A model generated the notes under the pieces. It saw only the letters and a list, made by a program, of their open reading frames with translations, was not told where the DNA came from and searched no databases. A stretch of 64,000 nucleotides of DNA from G963691835 sp963691835 (GTDB lineage Bacteria > Pseudomonadota > Alphaproteobacteria > Thalassobaculales > Thalassobaculaceae). The translations under genes and the position numbers were made by a program. The stretch spans positions 186,001-250,000 of the forward strand of contig OY829383.1 of the NCBI GenBank assembly GCA_963691835.1. The letters are read 5' to 3'. Positions 62,092-64,000 of the stretch are shown one piece after another (positions within the stretch are counted from its first letter, which is position 1; each line of letters begins with the position of its first letter).

Positions 62092-62958
62092 ATGACCATT
62101 TCCTTGAGCGAGGGCGAGCTGTCCCGGTACCGGGCAGACGGTCTTCTGTTCCCGAAGCGGGCGCTCAGCCCCCAAAGAGCTGCTGCGGATCGGGCTGCTT
62201 GGGAGGGATATGAAGCCGAGAGCGGTGGGCCCATCGCCGGGAAGTACAGATACAAATCCCATCTCTTGTTTCCGTTCGTGGACAACCTGATCCGCGAGCC
62301 CGGCATTCTGGATATGGTCGAGGACATTCTCGGCCCCGACATCCTGGTCTGGAATACCAACCTTTACCCAAAAGAGCCCGGCGACGGCCGTTTCATTTCC
62401 TGGCATCAGGACTCCGCGCACTGGGGGCTCGACAACAACCGGATTGTGACAGTCTGGATCGCGCTGGGGCCGGCGACCCGCGACAACGGATGCATGCGGA
62501 TGATCAGAGGCAGCCACCGGGACGGCACGGTGGCGCACAAAGATACATGGGATAGAAACAACATCCTGACCCGGGGCCAAACGGTCGATCAAAGCGTGGA
62601 CGAGACCTCAGCGGTCTGGGTGGAGCTGCAACCTGGCGAGTGTTCTTTCCATCATGTGGAGATGATGCACGCGTCATCCGCAAACGTTTCCGGCGAGCGC
62701 CGGGTGGCGCTTGCCGTTCGCTACATCACACCCTCGGCACGTCAGCAGCATCACAGCATCGACTATGCCACCCTTGTCCGCGGTAAGGACGGCTTCGGCC
62801 ACTTCCGACCGGAACGCCGTCCGGAAGCCGCAATGGAACCGGATGCGGTTGCGTTTCACGAAGAGGTCTCGGACTCCCAAGGAAAGATCCTGCTGCATGG
62901 AACAGAACGCGCCGGATCGCACGGGCTCAAGGAGACGAACGCCTTCGCCGCTGGCTAA
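62092..62958 (+). CDS. Phytanoyl-CoA dioxygenase-family oxygenase (copy 2)
   Basis: A 288-residue Fe(II)/2-oxoglutarate oxygenase with His and Asp in ISWHQDSAHW and His in EMMHASSAN, and Arg in ALAVRY. GGAGGG precedes ATG 62092; a TTG two codons earlier is less likely. It is divergent from the Liv operon, so its substrate may be what that importer brings in. Distant paralogue of the protein at 55939. Confidence 0.88.
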   Translation: MTISLSEGELSRYRADGLLFPKRALSPQRAAADRAAWEGYEAESGGPIAGKYRYKSHLLFPFVDNLIREPGILDMVEDILGPDILVWNTNLYPKEPGDGRFISWHQDSAHWGLDNNRIVTVWIALGPATRDNGCMRMIRGSHRDGTVAHKDTWDRNNILTRGQTVDQSVDETSAVWVELQPGECSFHHVEMMHASSANVSGERRVALAVRYITPSARQQHHSIDYATLVRGKDGFGHFRPERRPEAAMEPDAVAFHEEVSDSQGKILLHGTERAGSHGLKETNAFAAG

Positions 62959-63148
62959 AACTCAGATCCCGGTGACGGCACCGCTTTTCCGCGAAACATC
63001 CTCCTCGAGAGCTGAGCCGGATCCTTCGCGCATCCGCACGCGTTTGGTTTTCGTGGCCCGAGAGAAAGCGAATAAATCCTCCTAAGTACGAATCATCCCT
63101 TTACCGCCTCCATGGTTCATGGTGAGTTTGCCACCGGAGGTTGGTACG

Positions 63149-64000
63149 ATGATTTTCTCCCGCATACATGGATATTGGGCAACCATAACAATTGCCTCGA
63201 TCCTTGTTGTGTTTCAAGGCATGACGGGGGGTGTAGAGGCGCAAACAGGTGCAAAGTCCTCCGTCCTTGTCATGCTCAATGACGAGGGTGATGCGACCAT
63301 TTCGCGCTCCAACCCGATCGCAAGAGATGTGATCGCGGCGGTGCAGGATCGGATGAGCCAAGGTGATTTCTTCGTTATCGATCAACGCACGCTGGAAACG
63401 AAAGCGGGCTTCGAAGCACAAGATCGCATGCCGAAGCGGGATCTGATCGGGTTTGCTTTGGCCGCACGGTCTCTGCCTGACCCGAGCTTGCGACCGAGGT
63501 TCCTGGCAACCATCTCCGTCCGGGCCTCACTGGAAAAAACCTCGTTCGAACAGATCGGCCGGTTGAGGGTGTCAGGGGACATCCACGACGTCCTGAGTTC
63601 CCGATTTGTGACGGACTGGCGGGCCGCACCGTCCGAGTTCCGGACGGACACGTTCTGTACCCAACTCTGTATCGAGAACCTCTACAGCGATGCCGCTCGG
63701 TCAAGCGCCGCAAAGGTGGCGAAGACGCTTGAGCGAACGCTTTCCGGGTTGGTCGACGGCCCCGGCTCCAACGCCCGCGCAGGGACTGCGGGAGGGCGGC
63801 ATTGCTCCAGCCTCGTCACGGTGTTCGACATTGAGTTCAACAGTTTCTCAGACAAAGAAGTACAAAAGATCACCAATGACATGGAAAAAAAGTTCCCCTG
63901 CTTTGTTGATGTGACTTCGTTTGATGGTAGCTCAACGAATAAAATGTATGGCTATAAGTCAACCGCTCCAGCAGACAAGATTATTAAATGGATCACAACA
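63149..64000 (+). CDS. Secreted protein of unknown function, cut by right edge
   Basis: An ATG at 63149, preceded by CGGAGG eight bases upstream, opens a frame that runs to the window end (284 codons so far). Residues 1-32 form a signal peptide (ATITIASILVVFQGM...VEA). The mature part has SSVLVMLNDEGDATIS, a segment with FFVIDQRTLETK, a Cys pair in FCTQLCIENL, and a C-terminal region FPCFVDVTSFDG. The alternation resembles small periplasmic proteins of the CsgG/TolB-N type, but I cannot name a family. Its C-terminus is outside the window. Confidence 0.72.
   Translation, partial: MIFSRIHGYWATITIASILVVFQGMTGGVEAQTGAKSSVLVMLNDEGDATISRSNPIARDVIAAVQDRMSQGDFFVIDQRTLETKAGFEAQDRMPKRDLIGFALAARSLPDPSLRPRFLATISVRASLEKTSFEQIGRLRVSGDIHDVLSSRFVTDWRAAPSEFRTDTFCTQLCIENLYSDAARSSAAKVAKTLERTLSGLVDGPGSNARAGTAGGRHCSSLVTVFDIEFNSFSDKEVQKITNDMEKKFPCFVDVTSFDGSSTNKMYGYKSTAPADKIIKWITT

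Overview
The window is a GC-rich bacterial chromosome segment, most likely from an alphaproteobacterium. The evidence is a glmU/gph pair, DUF1127 and DUF3772-MscS proteins, and many ABC and TRAP uptake systems typical of marine or soil Rhodospirillales/Rhodobacterales-type heterotrophs. Genus cannot be judged from the sequence. Genes are packed into long operons, with frequent 1-4 nt start/stop overlaps. There is no CRISPR array, insertion sequence or rRNA operon.

Layout. 1-1.6 kb: 5' part of glmU (runs off the left edge) divergent from gph. 1.65-3.47 kb: tRNA-Val(CAC) followed by a small AT-rich insertion bounded by a 46-bp duplication of the tRNA 3' half; it carries one membrane-anchored protein and no recombinase. 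3.7-11 kb: a Rid-family protein, an RND efflux pair and a large MscS channel. 11.2-21.5 kb: an inositol/cyclitol catabolic locus (iolG, iolD, two further Gfo/Idh/MocA dehydrogenases, an inosose-dehydratase-like TIM barrel, a LacI regulator) with a sugar ABC importer whose permease gene has an in-frame TGA. 22-27.5 kb: a polyamine-type ABC importer plus an FAD amine oxidase. 27.7-29.1 kb: an orphan PAS histidine kinase.

29.4-39.5 kb is the most distinctive region. A single-direction gene set encodes a cytosolic (non-Tat) reductive dehalogenase, a BKACE-family enzyme, two RutE/HadB-like nitroreductases, a fused TRAP permease with its binding protein, maleylacetate reductase, a hydroxyquinol-type intradiol dioxygenase and a YciI protein of the kind that includes TftG. 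A divergent LysR gene faces it. Read together, it looks like uptake, dehalogenation and ring cleavage of a halogenated (hydroxy)aromatic acid down to 3-oxoadipate, with BKACE as a possible terminal step.

40.6-52.7 kb: a second operon-like set of 14 genes (aroE, aroQ, hydratase, epimerase, GST, TIM barrel, two SDRs, MaoC, enoyl-CoA hydratase, Gfo/Idh/MocA, CoA-transferase, acyl-CoA dehydrogenase, ketopantoate-reductase-like), divergent from a LacI regulator with palindromic operators. 53.9-63 kb: a 3-dehydroshikimate dehydratase/HPPD-like fusion and a complete Liv-type ABC importer between two phytanoyl-CoA-dioxygenase-family genes. This suggests a hydroaromatic (quinate/shikimate-like) catabolic region. 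A secreted protein of unknown function runs off the right edge. A recurring architectural feature is a strong GC-rich stem-loop directly after each of the four importer binding-protein genes.
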